A DNA stretch of 64,000 nt from positions 21,001 through 85,000 of the forward strand of contig NZ_CP034346.1 of the NCBI RefSeq assembly GCF_003991425.1. Reading direction: 5' to 3'. A program made the position numbers and the translations under genes. Source of the stretch: Paenibacillus lutimineralis (GTDB lineage: Bacteria > Bacillota > Bacilli > Paenibacillales > Paenibacillaceae). How positions within the stretch are numbered: the first letter of the stretch is position 1; every line of letters begins with the position of its first letter. Below are positions 39,110-49,332 of the stretch, piece after piece. The notes beneath the pieces were generated by a model. That model was not told the DNA's origin and made no database searches. It saw nothing but the letters and a program-made list of their open reading frames with translations.

Positions 39110-42100
39110 GTGAGTACCCTACTGATGAATCAGAAAGTCCGGGAATATTGGCTAAATGAGCTTCAGCCGCCATTATCCGGATTTCATATCCATACTGACT
39201 ATCCAGATCTAGCAATGGCCAACGGGTCCAAGAGTATGATCTATGAATTGAATATTAGTTCATCATTCAAGAGACAGATGATCCAGGAAACTGATATTCA
39301 GACTTGGCTAATCGCTTGTTATTATGTCTTTCTATATCGTATGAGCGGTGAACAGGATCAAATTGTTGGAATACAAGCCACGGATGGCCGAATACTTCCA
39401 ATACGGATTCATACTGAAGCTGGAATTCCATTCAGCCAGTTGCTATCAGCTATAGCGGAGCGGCTTGTTCTATCCAATGAAGCCAGCTTGCCTATTCAGG
39501 AGATTGAGAAACTGGTTTCGCAGTCTCCTGTAGTGCAGACTATCTATGGACGAAATGCCGCTTATGAAGCCAGTCGTCTTAACTGGTATGTGCGGACAGA
39601 GGGGGAAAAGTGGGTAGCTGAGATCACCTATTCGAGCCACTTGTTCAAAGAGAGTACGATTAACAAGTTCGCCAGACATTTTCAATGTATTGCTCAGGCG
39701 GTATTGGATCGTCCCGAGATTGTCCTGGGCGACATTTCCATCATGACCGACGAGGATCTACTGGCTTATGAGAAGCTCAATGATACCGCTAGAAATTGGG
39801 GAGTAGAGCTGACGATTACATCGATGCTCAGCAGGACTGTCGAGAGTTTCCCAGAGCGAATTGCGCTGTCGTCGGCTGAGTGGAAGTTGACCTATGCTGA
39901 GTTGGACCGGTTATCCAATCAGGTTGCCCATGCGCTAATTGAGCAAGGACTGCACAAAGGCGGATTCGTGGCCATCTACATGGAGCGCAGCATGGAAGCT
40001 GTTGTCAGCATGCTCGGCGCCCTCAAAGCCGGTGGGACTTATATTCCGCTGGACCCAGAGCATCCGGATGATCGGAATCAGTATATTATCGAAGATACGG
40101 GCTCGCGGATTGTACTAACTAAGGAAACTTATCTATCTAAGTTGCAGCCGCTTGTAGCGGATAATGTGAATGAGTTGAAGCTGTTATGCTTCGACCTGGA
40201 GCAGTTCGCCTCTTATCCAGGGGAAGCCTGCCATATTCCCATCGATCAGGATGATATTGCGTATACGATCTATACATCAGGTACAACGGGAAGACCAAAG
40301 GGAGTCCTGATCCGCCATGCCGGTGTCGTGAACCTGTCGTTGTCTACTACTATGCAGCTTCAATTCTCGGAGCATGACGTCATTTTGCAATATTCTACCT
40401 TCAGCTTTGATGCTTCCGTATACGATATATTCAGTGCAATATGCTGCGGTGCTAGGCTTCATCTATTGTCCAATGAACAGCGTTATTCGGTCGACAGCTT
40501 CACCACGGCGATTGAGGATACTGGGGCGACGCGGATAGGGATTCTGCCAACCGTATTCTTCAATCAATTATCCGCGTATTTAACGGTAGAAGAGGCGGTC
40601 AAGTATCAATTGATCCGTAGTTTTGTTATTGGCGGGGAGGCGCTCCCAGGGGAGTCCGTCCGTAATTTGCAGAAGAAGCTGGGGCATCAGCCGTTCATCG
40701 TAAATGCGTATGGACCGACTGAGATTACAGTGGCCGCGACAACCCATATGATCAAGGAACAGGTACCAGAAGACTTGACTACGGTCAGCATCGGCAAGCC
40801 TATCGCCAATTACGAGGTGCTGATCGTCAACGAGAATGACCAACTCTGCCCGGTGAATGTAATGGGTGAACTGCTGATTCATTCCATCGGCTTGGCTAAA
40901 GGTTATTTAAATCTGCCTGATAAGACGGAAGAGGCTTTTACTATCGATCCGACGGATCCCACTTCGGGGAAAAGATATTATCGATCCGGCGACTTGGTTC
41001 GTCTACTGAACGATGGCGGTATCGAGTATATGGGTAGAAAGGATCTCCAGGTGAAGATTCGAGGCTACCGGATTGAGATCGGAGAGATCGAGGAGAATCT
41101 GGCGAAGCATGAGAAGGTGAAGGATGTTGCCGTGATCGTCAAGGAGGACGATCACGGCGAGAAGATGCTGATAGGCTTCTATACTTCCAAGTCCGGCGAG
41201 GAGATTGGTAAGCAGGAGCTTGCTTCCTTCCTGAAGACCAAGGTTCCAGCCTATATGGTTCCTGGTCAATTTATGATGTTGGAATCGATGCCGTTGTCAC
41301 CGACAGGCAAGATTGATCGCAAACGTCTGGGCACCTATGATATCCCTATGCAGGTCGAGGAAGACCCTGACTATGTTGCGCCAGTTACTGAATTAGAGAA
41401 GGAGATCGCAGTCGCCTGGGAGAAGTCGCTTCACCGCAGTCGCGTGGGCTTATATGACAACTTCTTCGAGATTGGCGGACACTCCCTGAAAATCTTGGAG
41501 ACGCTGGTACTGCTCAAGCCGCGGTTCCCTAAATTGAAGATTAACGATTTCTTCGTGTACTCGACAGTATATGCTATGGCTGAGCGAGTGATTGAATTAA
41601 TGGACGCAACTGAAGAAGAGGATTCCTTCGCGGGCAGCGAGGAAATTCGGGATTTAGCGGAATATCCACGTATGTTCGGCGGGAACAGTAAACCTTCTGC
41701 GTCCCCTCAGAATCATATTCTATTGACCGGGGCTACCGGGTATTTAGGTTCCTCTCTGCTTTATCAATTGCTGCAAACCTCTGAGGCGGTCATATATTGC
41801 CTTGTGCGTGCCAAGGAAGGGGAAGAACCATACCAGCGTCTCGTCGATGTGATGAAGGGGTACTACGGGACCGAAATTACACGAAATATGGAAAATCGGG
41901 TTGTCGCAATCCGTGGGGATTTAGAGCAGCCCAATCTTGGCCTTAGTCCACAGGATGCAGCGCTGCTGGATCAGCATCTGGATTCCATTATCCATTGCGG
42001 GGCTGAGGTGAAGCATTTCGGTTCAGCCGACTATTTCACCAAAGTGAACGTTGAGAGTACGGACCGTCTGCTTGATTTGGCGCGCGGGAAGGATGTGCGC

Positions 42101-42817
42101 TTCCATTATGTATCCACACTGGGGATTCCGGAGGACCTGGCCTTTCTCGGTTTATGGGAGTCGTTCACAGCAGGCAGTGGCTACGATGCGATAGCCACCG
42201 AGAATGTATATACGAATAGTAAGCTCGAAGCGGAGAAGCTGGTGATTCGGGCCTGCGAGGAAGAAGGAGTGGCTGCCTCGGTATACCGGGTAGGCAATCT
42301 GTCTTGCTACTCGACCACGGGTGTATTCCAGAAGAACATAGACAATAACGCCTTCTATCGGATGCTGAAGGCGATGCTCCTACTTGGCAAGGCGCCGCGA
42401 GTGCATTGGCAGGTAGACTTCACACCGGTGAATTATGCAGGTGCATCTATCTCGGCTATAGCACTACAGGAGAAGAGTGCGGGTAGGTTGTTCCACATCT
42501 GCAATCCGGTGCAAATCTCTTATATAGACATGGTTGACCACTTGCGTGAATATGGCTATTATGTGGATCTGTTGGAGTGGCGTGATTATGAGGCATGGTT
42601 GCTGAATCCGAATCAGCCGAAGGAGCAGGCTGGCATGGAGCTGGCGATGGCTCAATTGGAGGGAGACGGAGCGAAGAACTCTATCTACCGCTTCGCGTGC
42701 CCGCAGACGAATGAATTTCTAGCAGGTACGCCTGTCGTCTGCCATGAGCCGGACCGTGAATTTTTCCAACGTATGATAGATTACGCGGTGCGGATTGGAT
42801 ACTTCCCTGCGCCGTAG
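39110..42817 (+). CDS. NRPS-like protein: partial condensation, adenylation, carrier and thioester reductase domains
   Basis: 1235 residues from GTG 39110, AGGAGC 9 bases upstream. Residues 1-220 resemble only the second half of a condensation domain; no HHxxxDG motif is present. The adenylation domain (about 225-745) has YTSGTTGRPKGV near 388 and NAYGPTE near 536; the carrier site is GGHSLK near 790 (Ser for phosphopantetheine). The reductase starts at LLTGATGYLG (about 871) with YTNSKLEAEK near 1034, so the product would leave as an aldehyde or alcohol. Aligned by eye, its specificity pocket reads about D-A-Y-G-V-G-A-V-A, which I cannot assign to a substrate. No phosphopantetheinyl transferase gene is in the window. 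Confidence 0.93.
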   Translation: MSTLLMNQKVREYWLNELQPPLSGFHIHTDYPDLAMANGSKSMIYELNISSSFKRQMIQETDIQTWLIACYYVFLYRMSGEQDQIVGIQATDGRILPIRIHTEAGIPFSQLLSAIAERLVLSNEASLPIQEIEKLVSQSPVVQTIYGRNAAYEASRLNWYVRTEGEKWVAEITYSSHLFKESTINKFARHFQCIAQAVLDRPEIVLGDISIMTDEDLLAYEKLNDTARNWGVELTITSMLSRTVESFPERIALSSAEWKLTYAELDRLSNQVAHALIEQGLHKGGFVAIYMERSMEAVVSMLGALKAGGTYIPLDPEHPDDRNQYIIEDTGSRIVLTKETYLSKLQPLVADNVNELKLLCFDLEQFASYPGEACHIPIDQDDIAYTIYTSGTTGRPKGVLIRHAGVVNLSLSTTMQLQFSEHDVILQYSTFSFDASVYDIFSAICCGARLHLLSNEQRYSVDSFTTAIEDTGATRIGILPTVFFNQLSAYLTVEEAVKYQLIRSFVIGGEALPGESVRNLQKKLGHQPFIVNAYGPTEITVAATTHMIKEQVPEDLTTVSIGKPIANYEVLIVNENDQLCPVNVMGELLIHSIGLAKGYLNLPDKTEEAFTIDPTDPTSGKRYYRSGDLVRLLNDGGIEYMGRKDLQVKIRGYRIEIGEIEENLAKHEKVKDVAVIVKEDDHGEKMLIGFYTSKSGEEIGKQELASFLKTKVPAYMVPGQFMMLESMPLSPTGKIDRKRLGTYDIPMQVEEDPDYVAPVTELEKEIAVAWEKSLHRSRVGLYDNFFEIGGHSLKILETLVLLKPRFPKLKINDFFVYSTVYAMAERVIELMDATEEEDSFAGSEEIRDLAEYPRMFGGNSKPSASPQNHILLTGATGYLGSSLLYQLLQTSEAVIYCLVRAKEGEEPYQRLVDVMKGYYGTEITRNMENRVVAIRGDLEQPNLGLSPQDAALLDQHLDSIIHCGAEVKHFGSADYFTKVNVESTDRLLDLARGKDVRFHYVSTLGIPEDLAFLGLWESFTAGSGYDAIATENVYTNSKLEAEKLVIRACEEEGVAASVYRVGNLSCYSTTGVFQKNIDNNAFYRMLKAMLLLGKAPRVHWQVDFTPVNYAGASISAIALQEKSAGRLFHICNPVQISYIDMVDHLREYGYYVDLLEWRDYEAWLLNPNQPKEQAGMELAMAQLEGDGAKNSIYRFACPQTNEFLAGTPVVCHEPDREFFQRMIDYAVRIGYFPAP

Positions 42818-42856
42818 AAGCTATGGATCTAATATTCTGAGTGATAAATGAAGTAC

Positions 42857-42895
42857 AGAAGCGGCAACGTCAACTCATTGACGGAGGCCGCTTCT
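42857..42895 (+). terminator. Hairpin after the NRPS-like gene
   Basis: AGAAGCGGC (42857-42865) pairs with GCCGCTTCT (42887-42895), with an inner GTCAA/TTGAC stem. There is no T-run, so termination is uncertain. Confidence 0.55.
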
Positions 42896-43054
42896 GCTAT
42901 TCTAGCCATAAGTATAGTAGAGTAATTGCAAGAATCCATTCCCTGGTGTCCTGCCTGTCGATTAGTTTTCAATGGATCTAGTTTGAATCCTATCAATCCT
43001 GGAAATGCTAGAGAAGAGAGAGTTACAGGAATGATTAGGAGGCGAATTATAGCG

Positions 43055-43801
43055 ATGAAACAAATTATGCTGATTACAGATGGTTGTTCTAATGTAGGAG
43101 AGAGTCCGGTGATGGCGGCGGCATTGGCCCGTCAGGAAGGAATTACCGTCAATGTAGTAGGAATTGTCGATTATGGGACGATTGGTGAGCTTGGCAGTAT
43201 TGAAATTGAGGAAATCGCCAGAAGTGGTGGAGGGATGAGCCGTCTGACGGGGACGGAAAAGCTGGCGCAGACGATGCAGATGCTGACGCGGAAGACGGTC
43301 GTTCAGACGATTCAGCAGGCGGTGGGCAAGGAGCTGAAGCAAATTTTGGGGGAATCCTCGGTCGAGGTGCTGCCACCTGAGCAGCGCGCCGAAGTAGTAG
43401 AGGTGATTGATGAGCTTAGCGAGAATAGTCCCCTGCAGGTAGCCTTATTGATCGATGCCAGCGCCAGTATGAAGCCAAAGCTGGCTGCCGTGGAGGAAGC
43501 GATTCGCGATATGATGCTGAGCCTGGGTGCAAGGAAGGGCAGCAGCCAAGTGGCCGTCTTCCACTTTCCGGGTGCTCATAGCGGTGAGGATGCGGTCCTG
43601 GATATCGGCTGGACCAGCAATTTGGGCTCAGCCCGGTCTATTTTCCAGCGCCTTATGATGAGGGGTGCAACTCCGACCGGCCCGGCGATCCTGAAGGTGA
43701 TTGAATTCTTCCGTTATGGTACACTGAATGGACACGGAGCTAGGAATGGTTCGGACGAGAAAGGTGAAGGAGAAGCGATGCTTGGTGACTACGTCGTCTA
43801 A
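43055..43801 (+). CDS. yabS: YabS, von Willebrand factor A domain protein
   Basis: 248 residues from ATG 43055, GGAGGCG upstream. IMLITDGCSNVGESPVMAAA at the N-terminus and the VALLIDASASMKPKL motif near 129 (a MIDAS-like DxSxS) define a VWA domain. Function unknown; in B. subtilis yabS is a sporulation gene next to yabT. The end overlaps the yabT start by 20 bases. Confidence 0.88.
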   Translation: MKQIMLITDGCSNVGESPVMAAALARQEGITVNVVGIVDYGTIGELGSIEIEEIARSGGGMSRLTGTEKLAQTMQMLTRKTVVQTIQQAVGKELKQILGESSVEVLPPEQRAEVVEVIDELSENSPLQVALLIDASASMKPKLAAVEEAIRDMMLSLGARKGSSQVAVFHFPGAHSGEDAVLDIGWTSNLGSARSIFQRLMMRGATPTGPAILKVIEFFRYGTLNGHGARNGSDEKGEGEAMLGDYVV

Positions 43802-44726
43802 ATGGACCCTGCCGCCAGGAACGATTGTGACCGGCCGCTGGAAGGGTGAACGCTATTTGATTCAGCGTCTGCTTGGACAAGGCGCCAACGGGGTCGTCTA
43901 TTTGGTGAAGCAGATGAAGAGCTCAAGACTGTACGCACTCAAAATGGGCTTCGACACGATCGACCTACAATCGGAAATCAACGTGCTTAAGGCGCTGCAG
44001 CGGAGAAAACGCAAGATCGGTTCAACAGGAAAAAGGGATCTCTCATATCTGGTAGAGGTAGATGATTACTCTCTAGAAGGCAAGGAGATTCCTTTCTACG
44101 TTATGCGCTATGTGAAGGGTGAGCCGCTGCGGGCATTCCTGGCACAACAGGGGAGCAGATGGTTGAATGTCGCCGGTTATTCGCTGCTGCAGCAGCTGGA
44201 AGGGCTGCATGGCCTGGGATTCACGTTCGGGGACTTGAAGCCGGAGAATGTGCTCGTCTCGCCTTATGGCGAGGTGGAGCTAATTGACTACGGCGGAGTC
44301 AGCGAGAATGGCCGCAGCGTGCGACAGTTTACAGAATGGTACGATCGCGGTTACTGGGGCGCGGGGGGAAGGACGGCAGAACCTTCCTATGATCTGTTCT
44401 CATTCGCGGTCGTATGCATTCATTTGCTGGCAGAGGCTCCACTTAAGGAGGTCGCCACCGGCTTGCCGCAGACACGGAGCAAGGGCGACTTGCTGGCGAT
44501 CGTGCAGGGCGAGGCGTCCCTGCAGCCTTACCGCAAATGGCTCGAGCGAGCGTTAGAGGGGAAATTCCGCAGCACTGCGGAGGCCCGCCAACTATGGAGA
44601 GAACAGGTACAGAAGCAAGTTATGCAGCGTAAGGCCAAATCACCGACACCAGCGTGGATGATGGGGGCTTTTACGCTATCTTTACTTTTACTTCTCTGTG
44701 CTTTGTTTTTCACATTCTGGAATTAG
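43782..44726 (+). CDS. yabT: Serine/threonine protein kinase YabT
   Basis: 314 residues from TTG 43782, GAAGGAG upstream. Kinase domain with the Gly-rich loop LGQGANGVVYL near 31-41, the ATP lysine in YALKMG near 52, and the catalytic GDLKPENVL near 148 (GD instead of HRD). YabT lacks a typical activation site, and in B. subtilis is DNA-activated and phosphorylates RecA and others during sporulation. One C-terminal membrane segment (about 291-313) anchors it. Confidence 0.88.
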   Translation: MVTTSSKWTLPPGTIVTGRWKGERYLIQRLLGQGANGVVYLVKQMKSSRLYALKMGFDTIDLQSEINVLKALQRRKRKIGSTGKRDLSYLVEVDDYSLEGKEIPFYVMRYVKGEPLRAFLAQQGSRWLNVAGYSLLQQLEGLHGLGFTFGDLKPENVLVSPYGEVELIDYGGVSENGRSVRQFTEWYDRGYWGAGGRTAEPSYDLFSFAVVCIHLLAEAPLKEVATGLPQTRSKGDLLAIVQGEASLQPYRKWLERALEGKFRSTAEARQLWREQVQKQVMQRKAKSPTPAWMMGAFTLSLLLLLCALFFTFWN

Positions 44727-44766
44727 ATGATTTATAATAGAGATGACGATTGGAGGGGGAGGGCGC

Positions 44767-46215
44767 ATGAACAGTAGAGTAATGCACCGATTAGTTGAGC
44801 AAGTGCGCCAGATCGGCCGTGAGGAGAGGTTGTGGTCTTCTGGAGACTGCATTGTTGTGGCTGTATCGGGAGGCCCTGACTCGGTTGCGCTTCTACATAT
44901 ATTATATCAATTGGCTGCTGAGCCTGATCTCAAACTTCGCTTAGTCTGTGCCCATGTAAATCATGGGTTTCGCGGTGCGGAGTCGAATGAGGAGGCAGAA
45001 TTCGTACGCAGGATGGCAAGCAAACTTGGTATTCCGTTCGAGCTTGGTGTCTATAATATACCAGCATATATGAAGGAATCGGGGCATGGAGCTCAGCTGG
45101 CGGCCCGTGAGAAGAGGTATGAGTTCCTGCATAGTGTGGCAGAGAAATATGGGGCAGGTGCGATTGCGCTGGCCCATCATGCCGACGACCAGGCGGAGAC
45201 GGTGGTGATGCGAATCTTGCGTGGTAGTGGATCTTCCGGCCTTGCCGGCATGCGTATGAAGCGGCGCGAAAAAAATGTGGAACTTATCCGTCCGCTGCTT
45301 CGTATATACAAGAATGACCTAATTCAGATGTGTGAGAAGACAGGCATACCATATGTTACAGACAGCACGAATTTATTGCCTAAGTACGCAAGAAATGCAG
45401 TTCGTCTGGATGTGCTGCCCTTTTTAGGGCAATATAATAGCGGACTTACAGAATCGCTTAATCGACTGGCCGAAGTGGTTGGTACAGAAGATGATTTTTT
45501 ACAGCAGAAGGCGGAACAGGTATATCAGGAACTGATCTTTAACGAAGGTGGGATTTTTTCTTTCAAGATTGAGCCCTTTGTCGCCTTACATGCCGCTTTA
45601 CAACGGAGGTTGATTAAACTAATATTAAATTATCTGCCTTTAGGCACAGAAGACAATGATTTTACCAAGATTGAAGCGATTCGCAAGGGTGCAATTCAGA
45701 ATCTGCCTACAACATGGAGTCTTGATCTTGGCGGTGGACTGCGCTGTATGCGTGAATATGATATGATCCGATTTATGCTTGATCCTATGGGGAATTCAGG
45801 TTTGCCCTATACATATCCCGTAGAGCATTTTCCGGCTGAAATATCTGTTCCAAATACGGAGCATTGTTTGCGTTTCACCCGGTATAGGGCTAATATGGGC
45901 TCTATATCCCTGGATGAATTGGGGGACGAGGAAGCGGTATTCGATGCGGATAAGCTCCTTTATCCGCTTACTGTGCGTTCCCGGCTGCCAGGGGACTTTA
46001 TGAAGGTCATAGGATTAAATGGAAGCAAAAAAGTAAAGGATATTTTCATTGACGCGAAAATACCTCCTTCTTCTCGCTCCCAGATTCCTATGGTGACGGA
46101 CGCGGAGGGCCAAATTATATGGATTCCCGGTCTCCGTCGTTCCGCAATTGCTACGGTAAGTCAGCATACGACTTCCGTTTTGCGAATAGCTTTGGATACG
46201 AGAAGGTTTAACTGA
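44767..46215 (+). CDS. tilS: tRNA(Ile)-lysidine synthase
   Basis: 482 residues. Modifies C34 of AUA-reading tRNA(Ile). The PP-loop SGGPDS is at 34-39, with HHADDQAETVVMRILRGS near 137-154, and a C-terminal TilS domain (about 380-480) with RLPGDF. ATG 44767 with GGAGGGGGA upstream; an earlier in-frame ATG at 44743 lacks a site. Before hpt, as in B. subtilis. Confidence 0.95.
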   Translation: MNSRVMHRLVEQVRQIGREERLWSSGDCIVVAVSGGPDSVALLHILYQLAAEPDLKLRLVCAHVNHGFRGAESNEEAEFVRRMASKLGIPFELGVYNIPAYMKESGHGAQLAAREKRYEFLHSVAEKYGAGAIALAHHADDQAETVVMRILRGSGSSGLAGMRMKRREKNVELIRPLLRIYKNDLIQMCEKTGIPYVTDSTNLLPKYARNAVRLDVLPFLGQYNSGLTESLNRLAEVVGTEDDFLQQKAEQVYQELIFNEGGIFSFKIEPFVALHAALQRRLIKLILNYLPLGTEDNDFTKIEAIRKGAIQNLPTTWSLDLGGGLRCMREYDMIRFMLDPMGNSGLPYTYPVEHFPAEISVPNTEHCLRFTRYRANMGSISLDELGDEEAVFDADKLLYPLTVRSRLPGDFMKVIGLNGSKKVKDIFIDAKIPPSSRSQIPMVTDAEGQIIWIPGLRRSAIATVSQHTTSVLRIALDTRRFN

Positions 46216-46269
46216 AGCAGGAACTGCAAATTTTAGCATTCATAGTTTAACGTAGGGGGTTTACTTACT

Positions 46270-46809
46270 TTGCACAATGATATTCAGGAGGTTCTGTTCA
46301 CGCAGGAACAGATCGAAGCAAAAGTCGCAGAAATCGGCAAACAATTAAGTGAAGAATATGAGGGGCGCAATCCGCTGATCATCTGTATTCTTAAGGGTGC
46401 TTTTATATTTATGGCGGATCTGGTTAAGCAGATTACAGTGCCTGTAGAGATGGACTTTATGGCTGTCTCAAGTTATGGGACGTCCACCCGTTCTTCAGGT
46501 GAAGTGAAGATTATTAAGGATCTGGATTCTTCTGTTGAAGGACGCGACGTTCTAATCGTGGAAGATATTATCGACAGCGGACTGACACTAAGCTATCTGG
46601 TGGATGTGCTCCAGCGCCGCAATGTGAAATCTGTAAAGATTGCTACACTGTTTGACAAGCCAGCCCGTCGGACCGTTGATCTGAAGGCTGATATTTCCGG
46701 GTTTATTCTGCCGGATGCGTTCGTGGTTGGATATGGACTGGATTATGCTGAAAAATACCGTAACCTCCCTTACATCGGGGTACTTAAGCCGGAGGTATAC
46801 TCCAGCTAA
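46270..46809 (+). CDS. hpt: Hypoxanthine-guanine phosphoribosyltransferase
   Basis: 179 residues. Converts hypoxanthine and guanine to IMP and GMP using PRPP. The PRPP loop [10 protein letters not shown] is near 98-107, and the LKGAF and VGYGLDY segments bind pyrophosphate and base. TTG start behind GTAGGGGG. Between tilS and ftsH as in B. subtilis. Confidence 0.95.
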   Translation: MHNDIQEVLFTQEQIEAKVAEIGKQLSEEYEGRNPLIICILKGAFIFMADLVKQITVPVEMDFMAVSSYGTSTRSSGEVKIIKDLDSSVEGRDVLIVEDIIDSGLTLSYLVDVLQRRNVKSVKIATLFDKPARRTVDLKADISGFILPDAFVVGYGLDYAEKYRNLPYIGVLKPEVYSS

Positions 46810-46909
46810 GATCAGCCGTTCTTACGGTTTGATGGACTCCTTGCCTGTTTTTTGAAAAGGCGTATGCGGCTATGGTAAAATATTTTAAGGTTCTGAGAGG
46901 AGGTAGGGG

Positions 46910-49039
46910 ATGAATCGGTTCATCCGGAATTCTGGTTTTTATTTGATACTTTTCTTAGTCGTGGTGGGCATCGCTCAATTTCTTATTGGCGGACAAGAGG
47001 AAACCGTCACCCCTAGTTATACAGAGTTGCGCCAGCAATTGAAGGCGAACAATGTTGAGGAATTAACCGGTAAATTTGACGGTTATGCCTATCTGGTAAC
47101 CGGTGAGTATAAAGAAAAAGTCGGTGACAGCAGGACGAAGAAATTCTCGGCTTATATTCCATTTGACGAGAACGTGCTCAAGGAGATCACAGATCTTAGC
47201 GAGCAGAACAATTTTAAAGTAACCTGGAAGAAAATGCAGGAACAAAGTATCTGGCTTACTTTCCTAACTTCGATTGTTCCGCTGGCAATTATGTTCATTC
47301 TGTTCTTCTTCCTGTTCAATCAGGCGCAGGGCGGCGGAGGCAAAGTGATGAACTTTGGCAAGAGCCGAGCCCGTCTCTATAACGAAGAGAAGAAGAAGGT
47401 TACCTTCGAGGATGTAGCCGGAGCAGATGAAGAGAAGCAAGAGCTTGTTGAAGTTGTTGACTTCTTGAAGGATCCGCGGAAATTCTCAGCGGTAGGTGCA
47501 AGAATTCCGAAGGGTGTCCTGCTTGTGGGCCCTCCGGGTACAGGTAAAACCTTGCTCGCTCGTGCGGTAGCCGGCGAAGCAGGCGTTCCGTTCTTCAGCA
47601 TCTCCGGTTCCGACTTCGTTGAAATGTTCGTCGGTGTCGGTGCTTCCCGGGTACGGGACTTGTTCGAGAATGCGAAGAAGAATGCTCCATGTATTATCTT
47701 TATTGACGAGATTGATGCTGTGGGTCGTCAGCGTGGCGCCGGACTTGGCGGCGGGCATGATGAACGTGAACAGACACTCAACCAATTGCTCGTTGAGATG
47801 GATGGTTTCGGCGGCAATGAAGGCATTATCATTGTTGCGGCAACGAACCGTGCCGACATTCTTGACCCGGCATTGCTCCGTCCAGGACGTTTTGACCGTC
47901 AGATTACGGTTGACCGTCCAGACGTGAAAGGCCGTGAGGCGGTACTGAAAGTACACGCCCGCAACAAACCGCTTACGAAGGATGTCCGTCTGGATGTTAT
48001 CGCGAAGCGGACGACTGGATTTACCGGGGCAGATTTGGAGAATTTGCTGAACGAGGCAGCTTTGCTTGCAGCGCGCCGTAACCGTAAAGATATTTCCATG
48101 CTTGAAGTTGATGAAGCTATCGACCGCGTCATTGTTGGTACAGAGAAACGCAGCCGTGTGATCAGTGACCGTGAGAAGCGTATTGTCGCTTTCCACGAAG
48201 CGGGCCACACGATTGTCGGATATTTCTTGGCCAATGCCGATATGGTTCACAAGGTAACCATCATTCCGCGTGGACGCGCTGGCGGTTATGTCATCATGCT
48301 GCCGAAGGAAGATCGTATGCTCGTTACGAAGCAAGAACTGCTTGAGAAAGTTACAGGCCTTCTGGGTGGCCGTGTCTCCGAGGAATTGTTCATCGGCGAG
48401 ATCGGTACTGGAGCTTACAGTGACTTCCAACAAGCGACTAGCATCGTACGCAGCATGATTGTCGAGTACGGTATGAGTGAGAAGCTCGGTCCTATGCAAT
48501 TTGGAACCTCGCAAGGGCAAGTGTTCCTCGGCCGTGATTTCGGTCATGAGCAGAATTACAGTGATCGAATTGCTTATGAGATTGATCAAGAGATGCAACG
48601 CTTCATTAGCGAATGCTATGAGCAATGTAGACAAATTCTGACTGAGCACTCCAAGGAAGTTCATCTGATTGCAGAAACTTTGCTTGAAGTAGAGACTCTG
48701 GAATTTGACCAAATTGATCAATTGATCAAGCACGGCAGATTGCTGGAGTCTGGCGAAGTGATTGATGGTAACGACAATGACGGCTCCTCCGAGTCTGGAG
48801 AACCAGTTATTGATTCCGTTGGTGATGTGAAGGTTCGTATTCAAGGTAAGACTGAAGATACGAATTCTGTAGTCCCTAGAGGAGACATCCCGAACGACGT
48901 ACCAGGTGGTTCTGCGAATGATTTCACGCAAGATCCAGTCGTGGATAAGCCGCAGGGAACTGTAGGCGATACTCCGGTTACACCGGAAGATGGCGACAAT
49001 AACGGATCTAATAACGGTGGCAGTACGCCTACCGTATAA
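46910..49039 (+). CDS. ftsH: ATP-dependent zinc metalloprotease FtsH
   Basis: 709 residues. Two membrane segments (about 7-25, 111-132), AAA+ domain with GPPGTGKT near 206, SRH near 310-325 and the zinc site HEAGH near 429. Membrane protease acting on regulators, including Spo0A-phosphorylation inhibitors in B. subtilis. The last 80 residues are low-complexity (Asp, Gly, Pro, Asn, Val), making it longer than B. subtilis FtsH (637). AGGAGG precedes ATG 46910. A strong terminator follows. Confidence 0.96.
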   Translation: MNRFIRNSGFYLILFLVVVGIAQFLIGGQEETVTPSYTELRQQLKANNVEELTGKFDGYAYLVTGEYKEKVGDSRTKKFSAYIPFDENVLKEITDLSEQNNFKVTWKKMQEQSIWLTFLTSIVPLAIMFILFFFLFNQAQGGGGKVMNFGKSRARLYNEEKKKVTFEDVAGADEEKQELVEVVDFLKDPRKFSAVGARIPKGVLLVGPPGTGKTLLARAVAGEAGVPFFSISGSDFVEMFVGVGASRVRDLFENAKKNAPCIIFIDEIDAVGRQRGAGLGGGHDEREQTLNQLLVEMDGFGGNEGIIIVAATNRADILDPALLRPGRFDRQITVDRPDVKGREAVLKVHARNKPLTKDVRLDVIAKRTTGFTGADLENLLNEAALLAARRNRKDISMLEVDEAIDRVIVGTEKRSRVISDREKRIVAFHEAGHTIVGYFLANADMVHKVTIIPRGRAGGYVIMLPKEDRMLVTKQELLEKVTGLLGGRVSEELFIGEIGTGAYSDFQQATSIVRSMIVEYGMSEKLGPMQFGTSQGQVFLGRDFGHEQNYSDRIAYEIDQEMQRFISECYEQCRQILTEHSKEVHLIAETLLEVETLEFDQIDQLIKHGRLLESGEVIDGNDNDGSSESGEPVIDSVGDVKVRIQGKTEDTNSVVPRGDIPNDVPGGSANDFTQDPVVDKPQGTVGDTPVTPEDGDNNGSNNGGSTPTV

Positions 49040-49075
49040 GTGAATCGATACGTTCCTGAGATAAGGGATAGAATG

Positions 49076-49108
49076 ACCGGGGGACCAGAGATGGTCCTCC
49101 GGTTTTTT
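49076..49108 (+). terminator. Intrinsic terminator after ftsH
   Basis: ACCGGGGGACC (49076-49086) pairs with GGTCCTCCGGT (49093-49103), then TTTTTT. Confidence 0.92.
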
Positions 49109-49165
49109 GTGCATAAAATTAGACTTATCATCATAAATAGCGCCTTATAACGTGTGAATTATGCT

Positions 49166-49205
49166 ACACAGGTTGATTGACAGTGTAACTCACCTTGTGT
49201 AAATT
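49166..49205 (+). promoter_or_regulatory. nadABC promoter with overlapping inverted repeat
   Basis: TTGACA (49177-49182), 17-base spacer, TAAATT (49200-49205). ACACAGGT (49166-49173) and ACCTTGTGT (49192-49200) form an imperfect inverted repeat covering the promoter, which suggests a repressor site. A niacin-sensing NiaR/YrxA type repressor is possible, but I cannot confirm the motif. Confidence 0.6.
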
Positions 49206-49332
49206 AATTGTTAATACCGTGTGACGATGTGTGCTGTCATACGATAGGTCAATGAAATGAACGGTTGTTGGGTGGTTTATAGAGAGAAGCCGCGGCGTAG
49301 AATCGTGAGCGCATATAGGGGAGGAAGGATCA

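Noticed and set aside
47486..49114. 542-codon open frame on the minus strand opposite ftsH
   Set aside because: It mirrors the ftsH codons, has no recognisable domain and no good ribosome site; ftsH is certain on the plus strand.
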